Source: Nocardia vulneris
GTDB lineage: Bacteria; Actinomycetota; Actinomycetes; Mycobacteriales; Mycobacteriaceae
Direction of reading: 5' to 3'
DNA length: 64,000 nucleotides
NCBI RefSeq assembly: GCF_001613425.1
Contig: NZ_BDCI01000022.1
Span: 62,001 to 126,000 of the forward strand
Part shown: positions 8,083-16,695 of the stretch, one piece after another
Position numbering within the stretch: the stretch's first letter is position 1
How the letters are laid out: every line of letters starts with the position of its first letter
Program-made: the position numbers and the translations under genes
The notes under the pieces: model-generated
Told to the model about the DNA's origin: nothing
Seen by the model: the letters and a program-made list of their open reading frames with translations, nothing else
Database searches by the model: none

Positions 8083-9117
8083 ATGCCGCTCGTCACGCGC
8101 GTGACGGATCTGATCGGCCGCACACCGCTGTTCGAACTGGCGGCGACCTCGACCGGCACCCGGCTGCTGCTCAAACTCGAACAGTTCAATCCGACCGGTG
8201 CGGCGAAGATCAGAATGGCGCGCGAGATGGTGCTCGATGCCGAGCGTCGCGGGTTGCTGGCCAGTGGCGGGCATATCATCGAGTCGACATCCGGGAATAC
8301 CGGGCTCGGTCTCGCGGTAGTTGCTGCCGAACGTGGGTATCGCTTCACCGCAGTGGTCGATCATCACGCATGTAAGGACAAGCTGCGCGCTATGCGAGCA
8401 ATGGGTGCGGAACTGGTGTACGTCGCCGACGACGGCGACGACAACCTGGCCACCTCGGCACGAGAGGACCTCGCCGAGGCGATGGCGGCCGAGCGGCCGG
8501 ACGCGTACTTCACCGAACAGCACAACAACGACGCCAACGCGGTCGGCTACTACGCGGTCGCCGAAGAATTGCTGGAGGATGTCGAGCGGGTCGACATCCT
8601 GCTCTCCTCGGTGGGCACCGGCGGTTCGCTGTTCGGCACCGCGACCCGGCTGCGCCAACTCGGCCGTCCCGCCCACGTGATCGGCGTCGAGCCGGTCGGG
8701 TCGATCGCCTTCGGCGGCGAGGGCGGCCCGTACTGGCAGTCCGGCACCGGGACCCCGCCCGGCGCCACGATCGGTACCGCCGTGGACTATTCGCAGTTGG
8801 ACGAGGGCGTCAAGGTCACCGATGTGGCGGCCTTCGCGACCGCGCGGGCCGTCGCGGCCGAGCTGGGCCTGATGATCGGCGGCTCGGCGGGCGGCTCGGT
8901 GCACGCCGCGCTCACCCGGCTCGAGGAGTTCCCCGCGGGCTCGACCGTCGTCACCATCGTGTGCGACGGCGGCGAGAAGTACCTGGACACCGTGTTCGAC
9001 GATGCCTGGATGGCCGAGCGCGACCTGCTCGATCCCGCCGCCGAAACCGAAGTGCGCCAGCTGCTGCACCGCTACACCCCGGCGTCGCGGCGCACCGAAC
9101 TGGTCGAGGCGCGGTGA
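8083..9117 (+). CDS. SbnA-like cysteine-synthase-fold PLP enzyme (Dap-type synthase)
   Basis: This is a 344 aa beta-replacement enzyme of fold II. The Schiff-base lysine lies in FNPTGAAKIRMA, where the usual cysteine synthase motif has SVKDR. The substrate loop STSGNTG is intact, and the phosphate-binding region reads SSVGTGGSLFGTA. SbnA condenses O-phospho-L-serine with glutamate. In an EDDS-like pathway the nucleophile would be aspartate. The altered residues around the lysine set it apart from housekeeping CysK/CysM and match the Dap-synthase subgroup as I remember it. GAGGAGA precedes the ATG at 8083. The stop overlaps the exporter start (TGATG). Confidence 0.85.
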   Translation: MPLVTRVTDLIGRTPLFELAATSTGTRLLLKLEQFNPTGAAKIRMAREMVLDAERRGLLASGGHIIESTSGNTGLGLAVVAAERGYRFTAVVDHHACKDKLRAMRAMGAELVYVADDGDDNLATSAREDLAEAMAAERPDAYFTEQHNNDANAVGYYAVAEELLEDVERVDILLSSVGTGGSLFGTATRLRQLGRPAHVIGVEPVGSIAFGGEGGPYWQSGTGTPPGATIGTAVDYSQLDEGVKVTDVAAFATARAVAAELGLMIGGSAGGSVHAALTRLEEFPAGSTVVTIVCDGGEKYLDTVFDDAWMAERDLLDPAAETEVRQLLHRYTPASRRTELVEAR

Positions 9118-10529
9118 TGCTGCTGTCGGGCTACCGGGCCGACAGCCGTCGGCTCACCGCTCTCGCCACGCCGATCGCGATGACGCAGCTGGCGCAGATC
9201 GCGGTGTCCACCACCAACATCGCGCTGATGGGCACGCTCGGCGTGCAGGCCGTCGCCGCGGGCGGACTGGCCTTCGCGCTGTTCAACCAGATCCGCACCA
9301 TGTGCGTCGGGCTGATCACGGCCAGCGGCAACCAGATCGCGACCGCGGTGAGTGCGGCGGGCAAGCGCGGCGAATCCCCCGATCGCGAGATCAGGGACGT
9401 GCTGCGGTCGAGCTTCCTGATCGCGACCATCGCCGGAATCGCCGGTGGCGCAGTGCTGATCGGACTCGGCTGGGCGTTGCAGTGGCTCGGTCAGGATGCG
9501 GGCGTGCTCGCGGACGCCCGGCCCCTGATGGTGGCGCTGGCCCCGGGCCTGTTGCCCTGCCTGTGGTTTCAGGCCTTGCGCCAATACACGGTCGGCATGC
9601 AACGCCCGCAGGCGCTACTGCTGGTGACCCTCGGTTCGGTGGTGCTGAACCTGGTCCTGGCGCTCGGCTTCATCCACGGCCGCGCCGGGCTGCCCCAGCT
9701 GGGCATCACCGGTATCGGGGTGGCCACGTCGCTGGTCTTCCTGATCACCTTCGGCGTGTTCTGGGCGATGGTCCGCCGCGACGCGAAACTCGGCGCCACG
9801 CTGCCCCTTCGGCCGTGGCCGGTGCGCCGCTCGACCGTGCTGGCCGAGTTGAAGCTCGGCGCACCGATCGCGCTCACCTACGGCTCGGAAGCGGGCATGT
9901 TCTCCGTGCTCGCCCTGGTGATGGGCAGCATCGGACCGGCGGCCCTGGCCGCGCACAACGTCGTGTACCAGATCATCTACATCGTGTTCCAGGTCGCCAT
10001 CGGCGTCTCGCATGGTGCCTCGATCCTGGTCAGCCACGCCGTGACCCGGGACGAGTACCCGCACGCGCGCGCCCTGGCCTGGCTCGCGCTACGTCATGTC
10101 GCGGTCGTCGCGGTGCTCACCGGCGCGGTCTACGTGATCGCGCCCGACTTCGTGCTGCGGCCTTTCCTGAGTTCCGAGGACACCAGTACCGTGCAGATCG
10201 CGCACACGCTGCTGCTGATCGGCATCGTGCTGCAATTCTTCGACGCGGCACAGAACATCGGCACCGGGCTACTGCGTGGACTCAAGGAGACCAACGCGGG
10301 CTTCCGGCTCTCGCTGATCGGCTACTGGGGCGTGGGCTTGCCGGTGGCGCTGCTGCTGGCCTACCCGGCCGGGCTCGGCGCCGCGGGCGTCTGGTGGGGC
10401 CTCACCGCGGGCCTGGCCACCACCGCGGTCCTGATGCTGCGCCGCTATTTCGCGCTGCTCGACGGGCGCGAGCGCGACCGTCGTCAGATGGTGCCGGAGG
10501 CCACCGAACGGCTCACCAGCCCGAGCTGA
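9117..10529 (+). CDS. MATE family efflux transporter (probable metallophore exporter)
   Basis: This is a 470 aa inner-membrane antiporter with about 12 hydrophobic segments arranged as two related halves, as in MATE/NorM/DinF proteins. It includes TPIAMTQLAQIAVSTTNIALMG in the first helix and LKLGAPIALTYGSEAGMFSVL in the second half. The start ATG overlaps the TGA of the SbnA-like gene, so it is the last cistron of the operon. The position suggests it exports the small molecule made by the four upstream enzymes. GTG 9114 is an equally possible start. A strong hairpin follows the stop. Confidence 0.85.
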   Translation: MLLSGYRADSRRLTALATPIAMTQLAQIAVSTTNIALMGTLGVQAVAAGGLAFALFNQIRTMCVGLITASGNQIATAVSAAGKRGESPDREIRDVLRSSFLIATIAGIAGGAVLIGLGWALQWLGQDAGVLADARPLMVALAPGLLPCLWFQALRQYTVGMQRPQALLLVTLGSVVLNLVLALGFIHGRAGLPQLGITGIGVATSLVFLITFGVFWAMVRRDAKLGATLPLRPWPVRRSTVLAELKLGAPIALTYGSEAGMFSVLALVMGSIGPAALAAHNVVYQIIYIVFQVAIGVSHGASILVSHAVTRDEYPHARALAWLALRHVAVVAVLTGAVYVIAPDFVLRPFLSSEDTSTVQIAHTLLLIGIVLQFFDAAQNIGTGLLRGLKETNAGFRLSLIGYWGVGLPVALLLAYPAGLGAAGVWWGLTAGLATTAVLMLRRYFALLDGRERDRRQMVPEATERLTSPS

Positions 10530-10535
10530 GACACG

Positions 10536-10584
10536 GCTCGGACCCGGTGCCCGCGGCAGGCCGCACCGCGCACCGGGTCCGAGC
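10536..10584. terminator. Long inverted repeat, bidirectional terminator
   Basis: A perfect 15-bp stem (GCTCGGACCCGGTGC at 10536-10550 with its complement at 10570-10584) encloses a 19-base loop with its own short GC stem. It sits between the convergent MATE and terD genes. Confidence 0.8.
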
Positions 10585-10590
10585 GCAATC

Positions 10591-11166
10591 TCAGATATTG
10601 ACGCCGTAGTCGCGGGCGATGCCGGCGAGGCCGGAGGCGTACCCCTGACCGATGGCGCGGAACTTCCACTCGTTGCCGTGGCGGTACAGCTCACCGAAGA
10701 CCATCGCGGTCTCGGTCGAGGCGTCCTCGGTCAGGTCGTAGCGCGCGAGCTCGATGCCGGTCGCCGCGTCCACCACGCGGATGAACGCGTTGCGGATCTG
10801 GCCGAACGACTGGCCGCGCGCGTCGGCGTCGTGAATCGACACCGGGAAGAAGATATTGGTGATGGTCGGCGGAGTCGCGCTCAGATCGACGTTGATCACC
10901 TCGTCGTCGCCCTCACCCGCACCGGTGAGGTTGTCGCCGGTGTGCTCGATCGAGCCCTCGGGCGAGCGCAGATTGTTGTAGAACACGAAGTGCTGATCGG
11001 ACAGCACCTTCAGATTCTGCCCCGTGGCCAGCGCGCTCGCGTCCAGGTCGTAGTCCGCACCGGTGGTGGTGCGCACATCCCACCCCAGACCCACGGCTAC
11101 CTTGCTGAGGTTGGCTGCCTGCTTGGACAGCGAAACGTTGCCGCCCTTCGCCAGTGTGACGCTCAT
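10591..11166 (-). CDS. TerD family protein (tellurium-resistance/stress-type calcium-binding)
   Basis: This is a 191 aa full-length TerD/TerE-like protein. It opens with SVTLAKGGNVSLSKQA and contains the calcium-site region DYDLDASALA, the central YNNLRSPEGSIEHTGDNLTG and the late GELYRHGNEWKFRAIGQGY, all hallmarks of the family. TerD proteins are cytoplasmic, bind calcium and are linked to tellurite, phage and envelope stress. Actinobacteria often have several copies with developmental or stress roles. No terB/terC partners lie nearby, so a full ter operon is not present here. Confidence 0.92.
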   Translation of the reverse strand: MSVTLAKGGNVSLSKQAANLSKVAVGLGWDVRTTTGADYDLDASALATGQNLKVLSDQHFVFYNNLRSPEGSIEHTGDNLTGAGEGDDEVINVDLSATPPTITNIFFPVSIHDADARGQSFGQIRNAFIRVVDAATGIELARYDLTEDASTETAMVFGELYRHGNEWKFRAIGQGYASGLAGIARDYGVNI

Positions 11167-11216
11167 TCAACCGCCTTCGTTCTCGACTGTGGATACCCGG
11201 AACCGGTTGGGCCGGT

Positions 11217-11708
11217 TCAGTTCTGGTGGTCCGCCCAGGCACGCAGCGTGGACACCCGGCCTTCCAGGGCATGCAGTTCGCTCGGATCGAGCACGTTGCG
11301 CTGGATGCCCTTGTCGACCTCGAAGGCCGACTGCCGATGGTCGTCGATCGCGTCGACGTCGATGCGCACCGCCGCGTAGTCCGCGGCATCGGGCATCTGC
11401 TCCGCGACCACCTTCGCGGTGCCCCTGGCACACAGCGCGACATTACCGCCGCCGAGGATCAGCAGCGCCACCTGCGGGCGTTCCCGCAGCCGGGCCAGCG
11501 ACCCGCGATCGAACTTGAGGCTGATCAGAATTCGCCGATCGCCGGCCCGGACCGGCCAGGACACGGGGATCGCGTGCGGCGCCGGATCGGTGGTCACCAG
11601 CACGGCGATAGTTTCTCTCGGCCACTGGGGTAGCACGTCCAACTCGGGATGATCAGCGTGATCTGTCGAGTGGTCTTGACGTTGCGCAGGGCTCGCTCCG
11701 GCCGCCAT
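11217..11708 (-). CDS. Pyridoxamine-5'-phosphate-oxidase-fold (FMN-binding split barrel) protein
   Basis: This is a small soluble protein of about 163 aa with the split-barrel pattern: ETIAVLVTTDPAPHAIPVSW, RRILISLKFDRGSLARLRERPQVALLILG, then a C-terminal helix. Proteins of this type bind FMN, F420 or haem, and the cofactor cannot be told from sequence alone. The ATG at 11708 is preferred over the 25-residue-longer start because GAGGTG stands six bases before it. It lies 122 bases downstream of the iron-box flavodoxin on the same strand and might be co-transcribed with it. Confidence 0.75.
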   Translation of the reverse strand: MAAGASPAQRQDHSTDHADHPELDVLPQWPRETIAVLVTTDPAPHAIPVSWPVRAGDRRILISLKFDRGSLARLRERPQVALLILGGGNVALCARGTAKVVAEQMPDAADYAAVRIDVDAIDDHRQSAFEVDKGIQRNVLDPSELHALEGRVSTLRAWADHQN

Positions 11709-11830
11709 CTTCGTCACCTCATGGATCGTCACGCGCGACGGGCTGTGCCGCGCTTGCCTAGCCAGTCTAAAGTGCTGGGCCACTTGCTCGCTGGCGCTGC
11801 CCCCGATGTCCGGAGGATCTCAGCGGACTA

Positions 11831-12283
11831 TCAGGCCGAGGTGAGGGTAGGTATCGCTAACCCGGAGGCCCATGCGCGCGCCATCTCCTTCGCCCGGATA
11901 TCGGTGGACGCGTCGTGGCGCGCGTGCTCGCCGAACTGGGTCGCGCCGCGCGCGCTCAGCCGCTGCGCGGCGATCTCACCGCCGCGATTGAAGGTGTCGC
12001 CGTACACGCTGTCGCCGAGGCCGAACACCGCGAAACGCAGCCCGGTCAGATCCGGCGCGCTCGCGTCGAGCTGGTCGAAGAACGGTTCCGCGCCGGTCGG
12101 CAGATCGCCATCGCCGTAGGTGGAGCACACGATGAGGTGGACATCGTGCGCGTCGAGATCCTCGACGGCGAACTCGGCCAGGTCGTAGACGGACACGTCG
12201 TACGACGAGAGTTCGTCGGCGACGCAGTCCGCGACGGCCTCGGCCGTGCCCATCTCGGATCCGAACAGAATGACGACGCGCAC
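11831..12283 (-). CDS. Short-chain flavodoxin, iron-responsive
   Basis: This is a 150 aa electron carrier. The phosphate-binding loop is FGSEMGTAEAVAD near the N-terminus. The flavin-contact loops STYGDGDLPTGAEPF and FGLGDSVYGDTFNRGG are present, as in flavodoxins and the FMN domain of sulfite and P450 reductases. A 19-base IdeR-type box lies 31 bases before the start. Flavodoxins commonly replace ferredoxin when iron is scarce, so this gene probably belongs to the same iron-starvation response as the metallophore locus 2 kb away. Confidence 0.88.
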   Translation of the reverse strand: MRVVILFGSEMGTAEAVADCVADELSSYDVSVYDLAEFAVEDLDAHDVHLIVCSTYGDGDLPTGAEPFFDQLDASAPDLTGLRFAVFGLGDSVYGDTFNRGGEIAAQRLSARGATQFGEHARHDASTDIRAKEMARAWASGLAIPTLTSA

Positions 12284-12313
12284 CGGGTGTGCTCCCTTCT
12301 CACAGGCCCTAAG

Positions 12314-12332
12314 GTTGGTGAGGCTATCCTAA
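12314..12332 (-). promoter_or_regulatory. Putative IdeR/DtxR iron box for flavodoxin
   Basis: AGGCTATCCTAA with the left half TTGGTG matches 15 of 19 consensus positions (TTAGGTTAGGCTAACCTAA). It lies directly upstream of the flavodoxin start. Confidence 0.75.
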
Positions 12333-12925
12333 TTAAGCTCGTCTACAGTCGCCAGCCCTTCGCCGCCCGAGTCGGCCCGGCATGACGACGATCACGGTGA
12401 CCACACCCCGGCAGCCGCCGGAAATCGGGCTGCCCGTGCGAAACCGGTGCCCGCGCCGCAACATTGCGGCAGCGCGGGCGGCCAGTGGCAGCGGAACGGC
12501 AGCAGATGGGACGGGATGTCCCGATTGACGAAATGTCACCTTGGATGCATCATTCGTACAGCTCCCATTGTTGTCTGGGACATCTTCCCCTTCGCCGGCC
12601 GATGACTGTCCGGCCCAGCGTGCTGTATCCCGTGCGCACGCTCGGTCGTTTCTCGCCGCAGCGTTACGGATCCAGCGCACCCATCTGTGACGCTTTGCGT
12701 TCTGCCGTGAGTGAGGTGAAAACGAAATGGTTTACCGCTCGTCTACATACCGCGTGATCAATTCGTCCCTGCGCTACGGCCTGGTCCCCCACTTCTGAAT
12801 GCGACCGCGCCCGGGCGCGGTACTCCCCCAGCCGAAGTCACGATTTCGGCGGGGACGCCGCTCGGCTCCGGCGCGGTGCCTAGATATCGAACTCAGGCAG
12901 TGCAGGACAGAAGTGGAGAAAACCG
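12333..12925. other. Long non-coding interval upstream of the Stealth gene
   Basis: No convincing gene is visible over about 590 bases. Part of it (about 12490-12770) is less GC-rich than the surroundings. It presumably holds the promoter of the Stealth gene. I could not identify a specific operator or RNA. Short frames here lack family motifs. Confidence 0.5.
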
Positions 12926-14389
12926 ATGATGGACATGGGGGCAGTGAATTCCGGAGCGCTCGAGATGGCGACCCTGCCGCCGGCGGGCAATCTCGTCGTA
13001 TCCGAGGCGATGATCGAGGATTTGGGCTACCTGCGCTCGGAACTCGCGGCGGCGGAGGTGCCGTTCCTGCTGGTTCGCGACCGCGGACACCGGCTGATCC
13101 TGGCCGCGGACGCGGCGCACCACCTGATGGTGCGACGGGTGACGGCGGCCGCGATGGCCGCCGGTTTCGCGTGTGCCGAGTTGCAGCACAACGTTTTCCG
13201 GCTCGGCCGCGACGGCGACCCGGCCCATCACGTCGAACTGGAGCTGTGGGACTACCACGGTGACACGGTCGAGTGCCCGCGCCCGAACGCGTTGACCCGC
13301 ACCGTCTTCGACCTCGCCGACGTCGAGCAGACGCAGGTGCTGCTGTTCGACCGCGCCTGGCCGACCCTGGTCGACATGTTCGCCGCGCAGGCCGACGACG
13401 TGAATTTCGACATCGACCTGGTGTTCTCCTGGGTCGACGGCTCCGACCCGGAGTTCCGGGCCCGGCGCGCGGGCCTGCTCGCGCAGGTCGTCGTCGGCGA
13501 GGGCGACGACGCGGACGCGCGCATCCGCCAGATCGACGAGCTGAAATACGCACTGCGGTCGGTATACAAGAACGCGCCGTGGATCCGGCGGATCTTCATC
13601 GCCACCGATTCCGCTGTGCCGCAATGGCTGAGCGACCATCCGAAGGTGACGGTTGTCCGTGCGCTGGAACACTTTTCGGACACCAGCGCGCTGCCTGTCT
13701 TCAATTCCCATGCGGTGGAATGCCAGTTGCAGCACATCGAGGGGCTCAGCGAGCACTTCCTGTACTCCAACGACGACATGTTCTTCGCGCGCCCGGTGCG
13801 GCCGTCGATGTTCTTCACCGCGGGCGGGGTGAGCCGATTCATCGAGGCGGACACCAGAATCGGGCCCGGCCGCAACAACGAGCGGCGCAGCGGATTCGAG
13901 AATGCCGCACGGGTGAACCGGGAACTGCTCGCGGCACGCTTCGGCCACGTGATCACCCGGCACCTGGAACACACACCGGTTCCATTGCGCCGCAGCGTAT
14001 TACTGGAAATGGAAGCGGAGTTCGGCGCGGATTTCGCGCGCACCAGGGCGAGCCGGTTCCGCGCGGCCACCGATATCTCGGTGACCAACTCGCTCTACCA
14101 CTACTACGCGCTGCTCACCGGGCGCGCGGTGCCGCAGGAAACGGCGCGGATGCGCTACGTCGACACCACGAGCCATCAGGGACTCGCGCTGCTGGACGGG
14201 ATCGAACGCCGACGCGATGTCGACTTCTTCTGCCTCAACGACGGCAGCTTCCCCGAGATCAGCGAGGCCGAGCGGGTGCGTGCGGTATCGGAATTCCTGA
14301 ACCGGTACTTCCCGGACCCCGCGCCGTGGGAACGGCTCAGCGCACCGTCTCGTCATCCGATTCCGGAGTCGTCGCCCGGCGCCGCATGA
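12926..14389 (+). CDS. Stealth family (capsular polysaccharide phosphotransferase-like) protein
   Basis: This is a 487 aa sugar-phosphate transferase of the Stealth group, known from bacterial capsule enzymes, eukaryotic GNPTAB and mycobacterial surface glycan loci. Conserved region 1 is at about 162-176 (DIDLVFSWVDGSDPEF). Region 2 starts near 203 (IDELKYALRSVYKNAPWIR) and runs through IFIATD, LPVFNSHAVE and EHFLYSNDDMFFARP. Region 3 is near EHTPVPLRRSVL and FRAATDISVTNSLYHYY. The N-terminal 150 residues form an extra domain of unclear role. GGAG precedes the ATG. The likely role is attachment of hexose-phosphate units to cell-envelope glycan. The 3' end overlaps the convergent phosphoesterase gene by 53 bases. 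Confidence 0.9.
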   Translation: MMDMGAVNSGALEMATLPPAGNLVVSEAMIEDLGYLRSELAAAEVPFLLVRDRGHRLILAADAAHHLMVRRVTAAAMAAGFACAELQHNVFRLGRDGDPAHHVELELWDYHGDTVECPRPNALTRTVFDLADVEQTQVLLFDRAWPTLVDMFAAQADDVNFDIDLVFSWVDGSDPEFRARRAGLLAQVVVGEGDDADARIRQIDELKYALRSVYKNAPWIRRIFIATDSAVPQWLSDHPKVTVVRALEHFSDTSALPVFNSHAVECQLQHIEGLSEHFLYSNDDMFFARPVRPSMFFTAGGVSRFIEADTRIGPGRNNERRSGFENAARVNRELLAARFGHVITRHLEHTPVPLRRSVLLEMEAEFGADFARTRASRFRAATDISVTNSLYHYYALLTGRAVPQETARMRYVDTTSHQGLALLDGIERRRDVDFFCLNDGSFPEISEAERVRAVSEFLNRYFPDPAPWERLSAPSRHPIPESSPGAA

Positions 14390-15326
14390 CATGCGGGATG
14401 CGCGCGGCGGGCGGGATCACGATGCCCTCCGCCGCGAGCGTCGCCCGGGCCTCGTCCGCGCTCGACGGTGACCCCACCGTCGGGCCGCGGTCGATCGGCA
14501 CCACCGAGTGCACCACGGTGTCCGGGTAGATGTGCACGTAGTTGAAGGCCTGCGCGCCGTCGCGACCGCGCAGGCCGCCCTGCTCCACGCCCAGGTCCTG
14601 GCTGTAGCAGGTGGCCGACGCCACCGAAACCGGGATGCCCGCGAACGTGGCACTGGTGGAGAAGTGCAGGTGCCCGGCCAGGATCGCGCGCACGTCGCTG
14701 CCGTCCAGCACGTCGGCCAGCCGGCGCTGATCGCGCAGCTCCACGGTGACGGCGAGGTCGAGCACGCACGGGACGGGCGGGTGGTGCATCGCCAGGATGG
14801 TGCCGAACGGCGCGGGCTCGGCCAGCACCGAACGCAGCCAGGCCAGCTGGTCGTCGGTGATCTCGCCGTAGTGGTGCCCCGGCACCGAGGTGTCCAGGGC
14901 GATGATGCGCAGGCCGTCGATCAGGTGCACACGATCCAGCGGAGCGGCCGAAGGTCGTTCCCCCAGCAGCTTGCGGCGCAACGTGCCGCGGTCGTCGTGG
15001 TTTCCGGTCACCCACACGATCGGCGCGGGCAAACTCCGCGCGAACGGCTCGACCAGCGCCTTGAGTTTGTCGTACGCGCCGGGCTCGCCGCGATCGGTGA
15101 GGTCGCCGGTGAACACGATCGCGGTCGGCCGGATCCGGCTGGCCGCGGCCTGCTCGAGCAGCTGGCGTAACCGCACGTCGGCGTCGACGTCGCCGTACAA
15201 ATCGCCGTCGCCGGCGATCAAATGGGTGTCGCTGAAATGGAACAACACATGATCGGGTCGCGGGTGCTCCGCGACTCTGCTGATGTGCACCGGACCGAAC
15301 GTCCTCCCTGGCGGTTTGCCCGCCAT
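14337..15326 (-). CDS. CpdA/Icc-like calcineurin-type metallophosphoesterase
   Basis: This is a soluble binuclear-metal phosphoesterase of about 329 aa. All metal-binding blocks are visible in order: SDTHL, FTGDLTDRGEPGAY, TGNHDDR, LAMHHPPV and AGHLHFS. The closest named relatives are 3',5'-cAMP phosphodiesterases (CpdA in E. coli, Rv0805 in M. tuberculosis). Such enzymes are often promiscuous, so the natural substrate is open. I chose ATG 15326 because the upstream extension to 15395 has no ribosome site. It is convergent with, and overlaps, the Stealth gene. Confidence 0.85.
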   Translation of the reverse strand: MAGKPPGRTFGPVHISRVAEHPRPDHVLFHFSDTHLIAGDGDLYGDVDADVRLRQLLEQAAASRIRPTAIVFTGDLTDRGEPGAYDKLKALVEPFARSLPAPIVWVTGNHDDRGTLRRKLLGERPSAAPLDRVHLIDGLRIIALDTSVPGHHYGEITDDQLAWLRSVLAEPAPFGTILAMHHPPVPCVLDLAVTVELRDQRRLADVLDGSDVRAILAGHLHFSTSATFAGIPVSVASATCYSQDLGVEQGGLRGRDGAQAFNYVHIYPDTVVHSVVPIDRGPTVGSPSSADEARATLAAEGIVIPPAARIPHVMRRRATTPESDDETVR

Positions 15327-15473
15327 TGGCTTCGGATTCCACCGCCACAATAGCGAAGGACTACCGACAGGTTTCCCGCCGGACGGTGACGACATGCTTG
15401 CGGGAAGGTGAGAATTTCATGTCGAATCCCGTCGCAAGCGCCTATCAACCATTCGCGGACGAGGGCGCGGGCG

Positions 15474-16565
15474 TTATCGCCGGCCGAGCGCGTCGGCGGC
15501 GCGCATGGCATCCAGGACCATCGCGGCATCGACCTCGAACGGCTCGTTGTGCATCGTCTCGCCGGGTGCCGTGGCCCGCGTCGCGATCGCGGACAGCGTG
15601 CTCAGCTGGGTGTCGGCCACACCGACCGCGGCCAGGGTGGTCGGCAGGCCGACATCGGCGCAGAAGTCGAGCACCGTGTCGATCTCGCCGCTCGGCGCGC
15701 CCTCCAGCACCAGTTGGGTGAGCACGCCGAAGGCGACCTTCTCGCCGTGCAGGTACGCATGGGTCTGTGGGGCGGCGGTCAGGCCGTTGTGCACGGCGTG
15801 GGCCGCGGCCAGCCCCGAGGACTCGAAGCCCAGACCGGACAGCAAGGTATTGGCCTCGACGATCCGTTCCAGCGCCGGCGTGACGGCCTGCTCGCGCACC
15901 GCCGCCAGGGCTTGGCGACCATCGGCGAGCAGCGTCCGGTAGCAGAGCTCGGCCAGTGCGGTGGCGCTCCGGGTGGAGGCACCGCCGCGCATGTTGCGCA
16001 CCCCGGCCGCGGTACAGGTCCGGGCCTCGAACCAGGTGGCGAGCGCGTCGCCCAGGCCGGCGGCGAGCAACCGTGCCGGCGCCTGCGCGATGACCGAGGT
16101 GTCCACCAGCACCAGTGCCGGATTGCGCCGCACCAACTGGTACGTCTCGACTTCGCCTGCGGCGGTGTAGATCACCGACAACGCGCTGCACGGCGCGTCG
16201 CTGGAGGCGGTGGTGGGGCAGCTGATCATCGGCAGGCGCAGATCGTCGGCCACGGCCCGCGCCGAATCCAGCACCTTGCCACCGCCGGCACCGAGCACGA
16301 CGGTGCAGCCGCTCGCGCGCACCGCCGCGGTGATCTGCGCGATCTCCGCCCTGGTGCAGTCACCGCTCGAAACATGCACGGAATAGGCGATTTTCGCGTC
16401 CGTCAGCGATTGCTCCCAGGTGTCGGCCAGCAGCCGGCGCGCGCTGCCACCCGCCACGATCAGCACCGGCCCGTCGAGCCCCAGCCTCGTCATCTCCGCC
16501 CCCAGCGCGGCGGTCGCGTCGCGTCCCTGCACGTAATGTCCGGGTGAAGAAAACACACTCAGCAT
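15474..16565 (-). CDS. gldA: Glycerol-dehydrogenase-like (GldA) iron-containing alcohol dehydrogenase
   Basis: This is an NAD-dependent polyol dehydrogenase of 363 aa. The nucleotide region LGAGGGKVLDSAR and the segment CPTTASSDAPCSALSVIY are typical of GldA. The metal ligands are the Asp in AGLGDALATW and the His residues in AAHAVHNGL and AYLHGEKVAFG. The ATG at 16565 has GGGAGG seven bases upstream, so it is preferred over 16592. The true substrate may be glycerol or another small diol. No dihydroxyacetone kinase lies next to it. Confidence 0.85.
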   Translation of the reverse strand: MLSVFSSPGHYVQGRDATAALGAEMTRLGLDGPVLIVAGGSARRLLADTWEQSLTDAKIAYSVHVSSGDCTRAEIAQITAAVRASGCTVVLGAGGGKVLDSARAVADDLRLPMISCPTTASSDAPCSALSVIYTAAGEVETYQLVRRNPALVLVDTSVIAQAPARLLAAGLGDALATWFEARTCTAAGVRNMRGGASTRSATALAELCYRTLLADGRQALAAVREQAVTPALERIVEANTLLSGLGFESSGLAAAHAVHNGLTAAPQTHAYLHGEKVAFGVLTQLVLEGAPSGEIDTVLDFCADVGLPTTLAAVGVADTQLSTLSAIATRATAPGETMHNEPFEVDAAMVLDAMRAADALGRR

Positions 16566-16695
16566 CGGTCGGCCTCCCGTTTCCCCGGGCACCGCCCTCC
16601 TGCGGGACCCGCTGGGCCAACGCTACGCCGAATCCTGAATGAGCCCCCGTGACCGATACACCACCGGCGAGACCACTGTCCCGGGCTGCCGGGAG

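Noticed and set aside
11750..11772. Weak iron-box-like sequence before the PPOX-fold gene
   Set aside because: Only about half of the consensus positions match, and the central dyad is broken.
12333..12680. Minus-strand frame of about 115 codons upstream of flavodoxin
   Set aside because: No ribosome site, no recognisable motif, and it overlaps the promoter region with the iron box.
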